From Rhynchopus sp. YZ270_cl-10 (Eukaryota; Euglenozoa; Diplonemea; Diplonemida; Diplonemidae): a stretch of DNA of 64,000 nt. Positions 34,991-45,880 of this stretch are shown here, piece after piece. Each line of letters opens with the position of its first letter. Position 1 is the first letter of the stretch. The position numbers and the translations under genes were made by a program. The DNA is taken from NCBI GenBank assembly GCA_964035575.1, contig OZ037834.1, positions 62,001 through 126,000 of the forward strand, in the 5' to 3' direction. The notes under the pieces are model-generated. The model was not told the origin of the DNA. It saw nothing but the letters and a program-made list of their open reading frames with translations, and did no database searches.

Positions 34991-35464
34991 CTATACTCCC
35001 ACATCACCGAATAAGAGAAGTATACAAGAATAGAAAATAGAAGGGGAATAAAAAAAAAAAAATGCCATTTTTTTTTTGAACAACACCTCGTTTCGCTACC
35101 CCACCCCATTTTGCTTTCTTGTTGTTGCTTTTTTTTGTTTTTTTTTTTTTTGTTTTATGCAGATTCCATAACGAACGGTAATGGGGATACGGGAGGGGAT
35201 GGGGGAAAGGTGGGTCGTAAGGTCTTTTTTATATATCCGTAACACCCAACGGAAGGGGAGGGGGAGGGGGGGGAGAGAAAACATTCTGCTGTCTGTTTGC
35301 CCAAGTAGAAAGTTGATTGGAGGTTTTTTTTTTCTTCATTATCCCCTTCAGACTCCTTTACCACAGACACCCACACCCCTTTTTGCCTCACAGCTCTGTA
35401 CAGAACTGAACGCCGCTACGTTATAAAGTTCTGTTTCAACAACAGAACTCAGGGCAGAGGGGGG

Positions 35465-35600
35465 GGAAAGCTGAAACAAAAAAGCACTCTCGTGAACAGT
35501 GTACCTTTGGTACAAAATGACCGGCTGTACCGGGGAGAGCTGGACACCCAAACCATGCAGTCCATATGCGACCGTATCTGAGGAACTATTTCTCCTTTAA
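35465..35600 (+). repeat. SINE-like repeat R1
   Basis: This is one of the most complete R1 copies: CTCTCGTGAACAGTGTACC, TTGGTACAAAATGACCGGC, then GGACACCCAAACCATGCAGT. It is in plus orientation, antisense to the host genes. Confidence 0.65.
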
Positions 35601-36384
35601 GCTATTCTTTGTAGGTATAAAGGAAGAAGAGGGGGAAAAAAAAAATGGGGGGGCCACACACACATTCACGCCGCCTATGTTTATTATTATTTCCACTTTC
35701 GCTTGATTTAAAAAAAAAAAGAAATCCACGCGTCAGTGAACGTGGTTGTATTTGTGGTATGTTGTGTATGTGGTGCTGTGTTTGCCTCTTTGCCTCTGGG
35801 GGGTAGAGGCAGTGTCTTGTGTGTTTTGAGCAGATTGCAGAGTACAGAACTCCTTATAGTGTAACATTGTCCAGTAGGGTGTGTTTGCACTGCACGGTGG
35901 ACTGCTCAAGGCAAAGTACGAGGCAATGACCATGGTCAATCCACCGTGGAACACCACGACACTTTGTTATTACATGACAATCACATTTTTGCACAACATC
36001 ACAAAGTGCAAAGCGTTAATCGATAAATGCTTGTCAAATGTTTTTTTGTCATATTATTACAAAATGCCGTCGTGTGTTGGAGAGGATGGGAGGATGGGGA
36101 GGATGGGGAGGATGGGGGATACAGAACAGAACGAGAGGACTTGCTTGGCTATCGTTGTTCGCCCCCTTTTTTTTTCCCCAAAAAAAAAAGGGGGGAGAGG
36201 GAAAATGAAGTTCGATAAGCGAGCCTTCCTCTGGGATGCAAAGGTGGCATCTACGAAACCTTTGTTTGATTACATACTACTACCCCCAGATAGCAGCCAC
36301 GGTGTTCTTCACAGGGACCCTTAAAAGGTTGCCTCTACAAAAACAAACAAGGAAAAAAAAAAAAGGAAAAAAAAATGTCAGATG

Positions 36385-36495
36385 AATGTGCCCTCTGGTT
36401 GATAGTGTACCTTTTGGTACAAATGACCGGTACACCGGGGGGTGGACCCCAGCCATGCAGTCCTACATCCATTTCGTGGTGTACATCTGGAAGGG
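36385..36495 (+). repeat. SINE-like repeat R1
   Basis: It contains AGTGTACCTTTTGGTACAAA, TGACCGGTACACC, CATGCAGTCCTACATCCATT and ends near ACATCTGGAAG. Confidence 0.6.
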
Positions 36496-36711
36496 GGAAA
36501 AAAAAGTTAGTCACCTTGAAAAAAGAATACACCCCACCCCCCCTCCCCGATAACCTAATACCCCAATACCCCTTGCATTTTGCTTTATTTTATTTTTGGA
36601 AAAATAACAAAAGAAAAAAAACATAAAAACACAGTAAATATCTCTCTCTCTCTCTCTCTATGTGTGGACGGCGTTTCTCGAAAACCCCTGTAATAGCTGT
36701 TTTTTTTTTTT

Positions 36712-36814
36712 TGGTGCTCCTGGCAACCCTATATTGCGTACTTCTTGCGTACTTAGTGCGTTAGTTGTCGCGTACTTCATTTTTTTTTTTTTTTTTTGAA
36801 TTTCTGGAGTACCA
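36712..36814. mobile_element. MITE R4 (TGGTRCTCC termini)
   Basis: It starts TGGTGCTCCTGGCAACCC and ends GAATTTCTGGAGTACCA, with TTGCGTACTT tandem units inside. A full relative is at 62022-62111, inside an intron, and a left half is at about 44972-45012. Confidence 0.6.
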
Positions 36815-37245
36815 GTATTGTGATAATTTCCCATCATAAGACACAACCACACAATACAGGTGTATTGTGAATGTGCATTATGCATCATCATGGGCATTTA
36901 TCACAGCTATCACTAGAAAACCCTTTTCATCTTTGTTTGTTTTCTGAACCTTTTTTGAATTCGAGCTCTTTTTTTTTTTTTGTATTGCACCGACCACACA
37001 GTTTTGGATAAACTGCCCCTAGAAAACCTAATGGCTACACCCTCTGGACTACACTTTATCCTTTTTTTTCTCCCCCTCTTTATTTCTCTACTATGTTTTG
37101 TCTTCTTTTTTTCATATTTTCCCAAAAAAAAAAATAAAAAAAAAACTTCCACCCCACACCCCCCTGCACCCCCTACACCCCTACACCTCCTACACTAAAA
37201 ACCCCAAAATAATAATAATAAAAAAAAAAAAAAATAGACTCAAAT
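36815..37245. other. Gene-free spacer
   Basis: It is A/T-rich, with poly-T, poly-A and (ATA)n tracts just downstream of the NDUFA12-like gene. Nothing else was recognised. Confidence 0.35.
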
Positions 37246-37247
37246 CC

Positions 37248-38384
37248 CTAGAACGATCTATCCTTGTATCTGTCTGTGTCGTCGGTGTCCTCTCTGCCGT
37301 ATTCGTGAGAGAAGGATTTTCTCCAGTGGTTGTTCGGGTGGAGGGATGATTCTGCGTAGCCTGTTGCTGTGTTGCGGTCGATCTGCTTGTATCTGCTGAC
37401 AAAGCCAAACTCTGCGCCTGTCGTGTTGGCAGAGGAGTAGAGCGGGTTGTCAAATGCCGAGACCGCTGCACGCGATTGGGTCGTAAGCTCTGCCTCCTCT
37501 GCACGCATTTCCCACCAGAGCGCCAGCGCCTTCTCTGATTTGTCGTACTTCCCGTAGCTCATTATCATATTGTCGAAGGTGCCCTGCTGGAATCGTCCAA
37601 CCTTATCATCCCCCGATCCCCCAACCTGCAGACGCTTCTGCGCAATCGGATCCGGTTCAAGCCCATCCAACGCAAGCTTCCCCACTGCACCTCCCTTCGG
37701 GTCAAATTCATCAACGTGCGCTTCGTTCACGAAACCGGCTTTCATGAGACCATAGGCCTGGCGTTGGCCGGAGTGTCCGTAGTAGTCACGCGCAGTCTTG
37801 AAATCACTGCTCCAGGGGCAGAGAAAGGTGCCCAGCCCACCGGTACGACCATCCGCGGCGTTCGGGTTCTGGTGTGTGTCCTGCTCCGCGATGGTGTTGT
37901 AGAATTTGTTCATACGGTCACCATAGTCACGCCAGTCAGGTCCCAGCTCTTTGTGGAGGGCTTCAAGCTGTGGGGGTGAACGTCCGGAACCTTGCTTCAA
38001 ATAGTAGAGCCATTTCCGTGGGATCTTCGATTGGTCTGCAAACTGAACGTGGTGCGGGTAGTCAATGAAACGGAACCCCATCGCATAGGTACGCCCTGCG
38101 TCGTCCGTCTCCCAGTAGCGGTGTCCCAGCGCGTCCATTCCGATGAGGCGCTTCTCTCCAGTCTCCCACCACCCCTCACGCAGGCGGATCATGTTCGCAA
38201 GGTTCGCCAGGAAACCGTACTTCTTAAACCCGAACCAGAACCACTGCAGCTTCTGTGTGGAGTTCTGCCAGCCACCACGGTACGAGGTCTCCCATCGCAT
38301 ATGGGCAATGGTTTTGTACTCGTCTGTCATCCCGCGGGCGACACGTCGTGCCACCCTGGCTGCCTCAGCAGGTGCAGCGGCCAT
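37248..38384 (-). CDS. NDUFA12-like (B17.2) complex I protein, large C-terminal extension
   Basis: This is a single exon of 378 aa. ATG 38384 (MAAAPAEAARVARRVARG) is chosen because the longer frame begins with TTG; CACTTACAG just upstream is a possible trans-splice site. Residues 80-130 hold the family signature: LIGMDALGHRYWE, then YAMGFRFIDYP, then IPRKWLYYL, matching the G-D-GN-YYE, R-V-Y and P-WH-WL positions of NDUFA12/B17.2. In mitochondria this subunit, or its assembly-factor paralogue NDUFAF2, sits on the complex I matrix arm. The Arg-rich N-terminus could target mitochondria. The usual size is about 145 aa, so some 240 C-terminal residues are extra; they are hydrophilic, Tyr/Asp-rich and unrecognised. 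Subunit versus assembly factor cannot be settled here. Confidence 0.75.
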   Translation of the reverse strand: MAAAPAEAARVARRVARGMTDEYKTIAHMRWETSYRGGWQNSTQKLQWFWFGFKKYGFLANLANMIRLREGWWETGEKRLIGMDALGHRYWETDDAGRTYAMGFRFIDYPHHVQFADQSKIPRKWLYYLKQGSGRSPPQLEALHKELGPDWRDYGDRMNKFYNTIAEQDTHQNPNAADGRTGGLGTFLCPWSSDFKTARDYYGHSGQRQAYGLMKAGFVNEAHVDEFDPKGGAVGKLALDGLEPDPIAQKRLQVGGSGDDKVGRFQQGTFDNMIMSYGKYDKSEKALALWWEMRAEEAELTTQSRAAVSAFDNPLYSSANTTGAEFGFVSRYKQIDRNTATGYAESSLHPNNHWRKSFSHEYGREDTDDTDRYKDRSF

Positions 38385-38523
38385 GATGGGGGAGGAGGTA
38401 GGTTTGTGACTGTAAGTGCATAGAGTGAGGGGCAAAATGAGTTAAGGGGGGGTGATGGCAAAACTGAGGGTCTCAGAATACAAAAAAAAAACCATAAAAA
38501 CCCCATCACTGCAGGAATTGTAC

Positions 38524-38662
38524 TTGTCATGGTGACAAGTGAAAGTGATGACAAGTAATTTACTTAAGGAATGCCTGTCAGCTCATAACCCCCCACCTAC
38601 TCCCCTAACCCTAAGGAATTACTTCATGTCACAAGTAATTTACATATCATTTCACTTGTCAG
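38524..38662. repeat. Inverted-repeat element (ACAAGTAATTTAC arms)
   Basis: The block TGACAAGTGAAA...GACAAGTAATTTAC is mirrored by GTCACAAGTAATTTAC...TTTCACTTGTCA. It is a small MITE-like hairpin just upstream of the NDUFA12-like gene. Confidence 0.45.
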
Positions 38663-39296
38663 GTGCCTCTGGACCACGTCGTGTGGGTAACAGAGGGGGT
38701 AAATGGGGAAAATTGGGGAAAAGAAATAGGGGGTATGCATCTAAAAAAAAAAACGGGATGTGGTGCCGGATGTGCTTCATTTTCTTTAGGGTTTTGTTGT
38801 TGTTGTTGTTGTTGTTTTTTTTTGGGTATTTTACTTTAGCTCTTTGCTTTTCATTTTTTGGGGTATTAAAAAAAAAGTGAAGTTCATAGTGCAAACGCCT
38901 CTGGGACAGTAGGCACTTTTAAAAAAAATATATGAAGAGGGAATAAACGAAATGAAGGCAGCGGGGAGGAAGGAAACATTCTGACTATTTAAAAAAAAAA
39001 AAAAAAAAAAAAAAAGCCTTTTGTGTGCAAACATAGTGGCGGTGTATACAATACACACCGGTTATTCCTACTTGCTCTCTCCCCCCCATGCATTAGGAGG
39101 GTCTGCCTGTTTGTTTCCCCTGCCGAACGAAATCCGTACCGTGTTCGTCTCCACCCCTGCCCCCCCCCCAATCTTAGTACACAGACCCCCCCACAACCCC
39201 AGCTTCCCCCAAAAAACACAGTAATCGAAACTCTATTCACTTTTGTAGTTCTTTTTATTCTCTTTTGAAAAACTTTTTTTTTACCATTCCCATTAG

Positions 39297-39339
39297 GCAT
39301 AGTGTGCAGACGAACATTTTGTTCGTCTGCACACTATGA
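39297..39339. mobile_element. 43-bp hairpin, minimal relative of the CTAG elements
   Basis: GCATAGTGTGCAGACGAAC and its inverse are separated by only a few bases and flanked on both sides by TTAG. The arm differs at a few positions from the GCATACTGTGCAGGCGAG terminus of the element at 45881-46717, so it looks like a bare pair of ends of the same superfamily. Confidence 0.6.
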
Positions 39340-39344
39340 TTAGG

Positions 39345-39540
39345 GGAACGGGGCAATGCACGGTCCTGGAATAGGTCCAAGAAAATGGAGTCGGTTGGGG
39401 AAGGTTAAAGAGGAAGTTGCCTTTCCTAAATGTGCATCACACAATTGGCAAAGAAAAAAAAATGGGGAGGTGTCGGCACTCACCTATGTCATTGAAATAA
39501 CATTGATTGCCAATGGTACACTCCAATACGGTTGGCCCCA
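39345..39540. repeat. About 195-bp dispersed repeat R7, copy 1
   Basis: GAACGGGGCAATGCACGGTC through AATGGAGTCGGTTGGG, AAGTTGCCTTTCCTAAATG and CAATGGTACACTCCAATAC recur at 43925-44130 with about 90 percent identity by eye. The type is unknown. Confidence 0.65.
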
Positions 39541-39559
39541 TTTATTTATTTTTGTTTCT

Positions 39560-41440
39560 TTTTTTTTTTTTTTTTTGAAAACAAAAATTTTGTGCGCATG
39601 GATTGCAATCGTTGCGCTTTCCTGCGTAGGTGGTGGGATGGGGGAAGGAGAAAACACAGAGTATTTTATTTTACTTTTTTTTCCATTGAGGATACGGAAT
39701 GCGGGTTGTGTGCACTTTTTTAGCAGTGTACGTCAGTAGAAATTTGGCTGCGCCCCCCAATTGCTAGGTGATACCGACCGGAATTCTAAACAACTCAAAG
39801 TAACCTAAAAATAGGGGGCAAGGAACACTACACATTCACTCCTGTTACATCCAAAACACACAAAACAAAAATAATAATAAAAGATTGGGTCTTCGTTTAT
39901 GCGCTCAAAAATCGGGCGAAACAAAAAAAAAAGGGGGGGGTGAAAATTGTGAACTGCAATTAGTGTTGATGGTTTGTGAATCAAAGTGAATCAAACAGAC
40001 AACTAAATGCTTTTGTTTTTTTTTTTTCCCCCTCCCTTTTTGCTTCCCCAAAGCGCTGTCTCCAATCTTTTTACAATTAAAAGACGCTGCTAAAAAAAAT
40101 AATCAAACAATCTCACGTATTACGTTTACCAAAGTACAGGAAAGAGTGTCTCGTCAAAAAAAAAAAAAAAAAAAAAAAAAAAACGACAGTTCGGGGTTCC
40201 CTTCACTGCCTTGGCGGCCCCACTCCATTTCGTGGTTTACATCTGGAAGAGAAAAAAAGATAGGTTCATTGGTGTGATCACCAAACGGATTCTCCGTGGT
40301 TCCCCCCGAAGGTGCTCCGCAAATCTTAATATAGCCCGAAACAGTTCTCCGTGGTTCCCCCATGGGTTGTCCGTGGGTTCTCCGTACCCCCTGAATCTCA
40401 CCATTCATAAGATGATCTTAAGCCTCTTGTGCTTAGTCACTTTAGAAGAAGTGAAGAAAACAAAGTTAAAAAAAAAAAAATACACAGTTTTTTTTGGGGG
40501 TACCGAGGTGTGCGGGAGAAGAAGAAAAAATCGTTTACTTACTACTTCAGCATAAACAGTAAGCGTTTAAAAAGGGTGTAAACCATGTACTCCCCCCCAA
40601 AAAACAAAAAATAGTAGGATCGGGTAGGTAAGGTAAAGATGTTTTTCGTTGATTGCACAAATCCTCCTGTTTGAGGGATGATTTGGCGACCGTACCCCGG
40701 TAATACTATTTCTCCTTTAAAGCCAGCTGCGTAGGAATAACAAAACAACACACATCCACAACACTCTAGCAGATGTCATATGTTATGCCCAAAACACCCA
40801 AAGATCATGTAAAAAGGGGTGGGGGAGGAGGGGAGAGAGAAACACACACTCACACACTTTTAAAAGTTATAAAAAATCGACCAAAAACTGGCCAAAAAAA
40901 AAATGGTAAGATGTACGCTAAGTACCTTGTACTGTACGTCACCTTACGCAATGATCCGAGACACATAGGAAGTGAAAAAAAAACCCCCCTCTTCCCTTTA
41001 GAGGAATGCAACCTTACAGTGCTCCGGAGGGGGTCGGTATTGACAGGTCGTTTGACCCATTTCCGAAAGCACCACTAAGTTTTTTTTTTTTTCTAAAACC
41101 CCACCTAATTTTGCCTGAAAAAATTTGTAGTGTTTGTGGTGGTCTTTAAACTCCACCAAACTCTGCTAGAATTCAAGCTTAATCAGGTGGCCTCCTATGA
41201 TTGTTTATAGTTTTCTTGTTAGCCCTCACTTTTCTTGGATCACCTAAGCAAAACCCCACCCCATCCCAATTGTCAACAGACCAATTGGCTTTCTTTTTCT
41301 GAACGCTTTGACAGGAGGAAGCCCTTCCCTTTCTCCCGCCCTTTTCCACGCTTTTTCTTTGCAGCACAGATAATGGCCGTTTGGCCGGCACACTCTGTCA
41401 TCACCCCCTCTTCCCTTTCCCCTTTGTCGTATTTTGCCTG
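39560..41440. other. Gene-free repeat-rich spacer
   Basis: It contains the 190-bp repeat shared with 31025 (39880-40095), a poly-A tract at about 40157-40182, an R3 copy (40408-40446, ATGATCTTAAGCCTCTTGTG) and A-rich tracts. No coding sequence was found. Confidence 0.45.
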
Positions 41441-41457
41441 GAGCTTCCTGACCTGGC

Positions 41458-43522
41458 TTACTCCTTCTTGGTGTGCTTGACTGGAGAGGCGCAGATTGGG
41501 GACACGAGGGCTGCCGCAAGAGGCAGGCAGCCAAGCACAACGTAGGTGTAGCTGCTGTCGTCTGGGGCTGAATCATAGAGGTGTCTGTGGTGGATGAAAT
41601 GGGGTTTTTGTTATGAAAAATTTTTTTGTCGTTTTTTTTTGTGTTGTCATCAAGACCAAGAGAAAGGGTGCAATCCTTTGTTCTGACGTCACGACGTATC
41701 CACAGTAGCGAGTGGGTAGTGTTATGTGGATGGATGAGGTCCGTTGGGGTCAAAATAAAGGAAAGGTTTATAAGATGAACCTAAGCTTCTCGTGCTTAGT
41801 CTGATTAGGTTATTCTTTGGTTTATTCATCAGTCATTTGTTTGTGCCTTAGTCACCTTGAATTATAAAGTTGACCTGAAATACAAAGCCCCTCTCGTGAA
41901 CAGTGTACCTTTGGTACAAATGACCTGCTTGTACCGGGGGGTGGACCCCAACCATGCAGTCCTACATCCGCTATTTGCTGTCTGTCTACGTGGTCGTTTG
42001 CCTACAAAATGCATAATCACAAGATAACATACCCTGCAACCAAGGGAGCAACAGCACGTGCCAGCGATGTCATGGAGGACAAGCTTCCCAACATCGATCC
42101 CTGTGTGAGGTGGCGATAGGGGGGGGATTTCGTGTGTACTGTAGAGTAAGACAAGAAACTTGTCGACCAAATAATATTGGCAGATTTTGGGGGTCTTCTT
42201 GCGGCGACTTTTTTGTCGCCAATATTACTTCTCCTACTGTAAATCTTAGCGTACACACAACTCTGTCAATTCTATTTATTATTTCGTATACATTCTTTTC
42301 TGACGTAAAGAAGGTATAAAGGGTGCTAAAAAATGTACCCTTGCTTTTAAAGTAAAAAAGCACGGATTCTAAAGAACCTTCTGTTATTTTCAATAGCCCC
42401 ACCCCCCGCCCTTCCTTTTTCTTTTTCCCCCTTTTTTGCTCATACCTGAAGATGCTTGCTGGAGGACAGCGAAATGATGGTCTGGTACACCAGCTCGGAC
42501 AGCCCATATCCAAACCCAAGGATAAACAGCGGGATGAGCGACATCCAGGTGTTGTAGATGTACTTATGCGACATGAGCCCTACCCCCATCATCACGTTCC
42601 CCGCGATGGAGGCCATGCTGAGGGTGTCGGTTGCGCTCTTGACCTTGGCGCGGGCCTTCCACATGGCAAGGATGAGAGCAAGGGAGAGCCACGCAAATGC
42701 CCAGCCAACGTGTTTGCGTTCGTAGCCAAGACGTTCGGAAGCGAAGATCGCGTACGTGGTGTTCCATCCCATGAATGCAGTGGTGCACAGAAACTGCGAG
42801 ACCAGGACCAACAGCATCGAAGGGCGCGCGACGCTTGCGAAGAACTCACTCCACGACGCAGGCTGGATCACCTCCCCTGCCGCAATCTCTCTCGTGTTCA
42901 GGGACTCCTCCAGCTTGACAAAGGCGTACACAAAGTTCACTGCCGTCACAAACGTTGTGAAGTACCCTGCAGCCGCAAACCCCCCCACCGCCCCAAGCAC
43001 TGCCCCGGTCGCTGGACCGACCATGAAACCAAGCCCAATGAAGGCACCCATATGACCAAGATATTTTGGACGCTCTTCGAGTGTCGTCTTATCAGCGATA
43101 TATGCTTGGCAGACGCTGGTTTCGCTGAAGAATCCTGCCACTGCGCGGGTTAAGATGAGATACTCTAGGGACGGTGCGACGGCTGTCATGTACAGCGTGA
43201 CTGTCGACATGAAAAGCGAAATGAGAATAACAGGGCGACGTCCGATGTGGTCGCTCATCCTCCCGAAGAGGAAGCTTCCTATGATAGAGGCGAACGAGTA
43301 GGCGGAGAACACCATCCCAATGTGGTAGCCCGTCGCGCCCAGCTGGTCCTTCGCATGCGTCTGCAGCAGCGGCAGCACAATCCCCGAGGCGAAGAAGTCG
43401 AAGAACACTGTAATGTAGATCACCCCCATGCGCGGGCCCTCACCCTCCTCCTCCTTCTTTTGCACGTCCTTCTCCTCCTTCTTTCCCTTCTCTGGGGCTG
43501 TAGATGCCATTCTAGAGGTCAT
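41458..43522 (-). CDS. Three-exon MFS transporter (DHA1/TetA-like)
   Basis: Exons are 43522-42446, 42100-42033 and 41584-41458 (423 aa). Junctions are CAG|GTATGA to CACACAG|GGA and AGG|GTATGT to CCACAG|A, keeping the frame. ATG 43522 opens a Lys/Glu-rich cytosolic tail (residues 8-28). Twelve hydrophobic segments follow. MFS motif A is GRMSDHIGRRPVIL (about residues 87-100) between TM2 and TM3; Gly/Pro-rich TM5 is GLGFMVGPATGAVLG. Exon 2 supplies TM11 (SLARAVAPLVAG) and exon 3 TM12 plus a Lys-rich end (HTKKE). The substrate is unknown; proton-coupled small-molecule transport is the family expectation. Length is normal for the family. Intron 2 contains R1 and R3 repeats. Confidence 0.85.
41770..41985 (+). 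repeat. R3 and R1 repeats inside MFS intron 2
   Basis: The R3 hairpin motif (AACCTAAGCTTCTCGTGCTTAG, stem CTAAGC/GCTTAG) is followed at 41870 by R1 (CCCTCTCGTGAACAGTGTACC in part, GGGTGGACCCCAACCATGC). Both lie wholly within the intron 42032-41585, antisense to the gene. Confidence 0.65.
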
Positions 43523-43634
43523 AACTAACTCTTATTATATTTTCCTAAAAAAAGGGTGAAAAAAGGGAGAGAAAGGAGTGGAAAGAGTAAATGGTTATTT
43601 GAAGGGGGGAGAAAGGTTGGATACAAAAAAAAAA

Positions 43635-43920
43635 ATCCTTCTCGGGAACAGTGTATGGTATGGTGTGGCAGACGACCCCAAAATAGCAGAAAAGTAGCAC
43701 AAAAATAGCGCATCCCTTCAGCCGCACCAAAAAAAAATCCAGATGCCCAGAATAGCAGAAAAATAGCACAAAAAAAATAGTACCCCCCTTTCAGCCACAC
43801 CAAGTGTATCTTGGTACAAATGACCGGGTGTACCGGGGAGGTAGACACCCAAACCATGAGATACTGCCTCCATTTCGTGGTTTGCTGTTACATCCGATAT
43901 GTGTGCTCCAACACTACTCT
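43635..43920 (+). repeat. R1 interrupted by MITE R6
   Basis: The R1 left part (TTCTCGGGAACAGTGTAT) ends at 43656 and resumes at 43803 (AGTGTATCTTGGTACAAATG). The repeated AGTGTAT at 43650-43656 and 43803-43809 is the target duplication of the inserted MITE. Confidence 0.65.
43657..43802. mobile_element. MITE R6 inserted in R1
   Basis: The ends TGGTGTGGCAGACGACCCC and TTTCAGCCACACCA enclose repeated AATAGCAGAAAA units. It is flanked by 7-bp AGTGTAT duplications. It shares ends and interior with 34471-34615. Confidence 0.65.
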
Positions 43921-43924
43921 TTTG

Positions 43925-44130
43925 TTAGGGGAACGGGGCAAATGCACGGTCCTGGAAGAGGTCCAAGGAAATGGAGTCGGTTGGGGGAGGTTAAAGAGGA
44001 AGTTGCCTTTCCTAAATGTGCATCACACACAACTGGCAAAGAAAAAGGGAGGTGTCGGCACTCAACCTTTTTCATTGAAATAACATTGATTGATTTCTTG
44101 CCAATGGTACACTCCAATACTGCTGTCCCC
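43925..44130. repeat. Dispersed repeat R7, copy 2
   Basis: See the copy at 39345-39540. Here the hairpin that precedes copy 1 is absent, so this site resembles its empty counterpart (TTTTGTTAGGGGAACGGGG). Confidence 0.65.
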
Positions 44131-44414
44131 CGGTTGTCTTTAACTAGAGTGAGGGGATGGTATGGGGGGATTAGGGGAGCCCACCTAAGCGGGAATTGCA
44201 TTGGGGGGGATGGAGGAGGTTAGGGGGAAAGTGAGACGTCTCTTTTCTTTTGGAAATAGTGTAGCTGTCAAACAATATTGTCAGCAAATATCCACTTTGT
44301 GGGGGGGTGAAGAGAGGGGGTAAACATCGAAACTATTGTGAAAAATGAATATGATTTTTTTTTGATCTGTTTGGTGCAGCCGACAGTAGGACAGTTATGC
44401 ACTTACTTTTTTTT

Positions 44415-45085
44415 GAAAACTTGGTTGTATTAGTGTAGCCACCCTAGAGTGTGCTCCACTATATTTTATTTGAAAACTTTGACAACGTGTACCTTCCCGC
44501 GAACGGGCAATCACACATAACCCGCCCTCCCCTGTTCACGTTTTCGTGGAAACCGCTGATGCTCACACTTTATTTTTTGATTTGGTGCTTGATCAGCAAC
44601 CCAGTATCCCCCAGGATTCTCTCGTGGTTCACTCACGGGTTTCCCAGGGAGCGCTGGCTGCACCGTTGATAATGTGTTTTTTGTAATTGGGGTTAGAAAA
44701 AAAAATGAAAACAAAAAAGGCTCTGCTCAAACACAAAAAAACAGCAGTCCTTTTTTTGATAATCCGACAACGGTAAAGCCCCACCCCCCCAACAGCCACC
44801 CCAATAGATGGCACAGCACAGCGGCCGTCACCTTTCCTCTCTCACCCTTTGGTACACAATGACCGGGTGTACCCTGGGTGGACACCCAAACCATGCATCT
44901 TCTACATCCATTTTTTGAGGTTTTGCATCTGATTTGCAAAAAAACAAAAACAAAAAAAAAAAATGCATATTTGGTGCTCCTGACGACCCCATATTGCGTA
45001 GTTGTTGCGTACTTGGTATTTTTTTTATTTGAAAACTTGGTTTTGTATTAGTGTAGACACCCGAAGGATGAACTCCACTATACAA
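44415..45085 (+). repeat. Cluster of repeats R5, R1, partial R4, R5
   Basis: R5 (GAAAACTTGGTTGTATTAGT, CCACCCTAGAGTG, CTCCACTA) is at 44415-44465, R1 at about 44830-44940, the left half of R4 at 44972-45012, and a second R5 at 45034-45083. Other R5 copies are at 32626-32690 and 63276-63323. Confidence 0.55.
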
Positions 45086-45145
45086 AAACGCTGTTAAGTA
45101 ACCGCTGATGAACACCGATGATTTATTTTCTGGGGGGTGCCAATC

Positions 45146-45748
45146 TCATTCATCGTCTTCGAACCTCGTATGCTGCCTCCGTTTGACTGGGGCAGTGCTT
45201 TTCTTTGCACTTTTCTTCAATTTCGACAGCGTTTTGGAGGACACTGCAGACGCAGCCGGGGTGAGCACTTTGGTAACTGCCACCTCCCCAGCCCCTTTGC
45301 CCTCCACCTCCTTCACCTTCGCCGCTTCACTTGGGGACGCAACGTCTTCCGCTTCTTCCATCGCTTCTTCTTGGGGTTCTGGCTCTTCCGCCACTTCGAA
45401 TGATACATTACGCCGTGCAGACGAAGAGGGTGTGTGCGTGCTGTTCTGTGCGTAGCTATCTGTGTAGTCTCGGTTGCCATAGAGCAGCTCATCCAGCCCA
45501 GAGAAGTAGTGCTCGTACTGCGGGTTTTGAGGGATAATGAAAAAGTCTGTGCGGACAAGAGGGTCGCGTACCCGAAAGTCCGCCTCCTCCTCCTCAGCCC
45601 CCCAACGGTAAGTACTAAACTTCGACTCCGTCACATTGACGGATGCGCCCTTCCGTTTCTTCTTGAAGGTTCCACTGATGGCACGCTTCTTGTCGAGTTG
45701 TTTTTGGGTTTTGTGGCGTTTTCCGCCCCAGCGAGATCCTTCGGACAT
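45146..45748 (-). CDS. Lysine-rich 200-aa protein, unknown
   Basis: An uninterrupted frame runs from ATG 45748, with CTTCCCCTTCCTCAAAG abutting the start codon as a possible splice-leader acceptor. The N-terminus is strongly basic (GGKRHKTQKQLDKKR, TFKKKRKG). The middle has WGAEEEEADFRVRDPLV and an aromatic segment (FFIIPQNPQYEHYFSGLDELLYG). The second half is Glu/Ala/Lys-rich and low complexity, ending in a basic stretch and FEDDE. The composition suggests a nuclear or nucleolar protein, but I do not recognise the family. No membrane segment or signal peptide is present. Confidence 0.65.
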   Translation of the reverse strand: MSEGSRWGGKRHKTQKQLDKKRAISGTFKKKRKGASVNVTESKFSTYRWGAEEEEADFRVRDPLVRTDFFIIPQNPQYEHYFSGLDELLYGNRDYTDSYAQNSTHTPSSSARRNVSFEVAEEPEPQEEAMEEAEDVASPSEAAKVKEVEGKGAGEVAVTKVLTPAASAVSSKTLSKLKKSAKKSTAPVKRRQHTRFEDDE

Positions 45749-45880
45749 CTTTGAGGAAGGGGAAGGGTGTTTGTGTATGTCTGTGGGGTTTGAAAATGCG
45801 TTGTTTTGAAAGTGTTTTGTGCTCTGTTTATTTTTTTTTGATTTGGCTCAGTCCATAAACCCCCCCCCCCCCCCCCCTAG

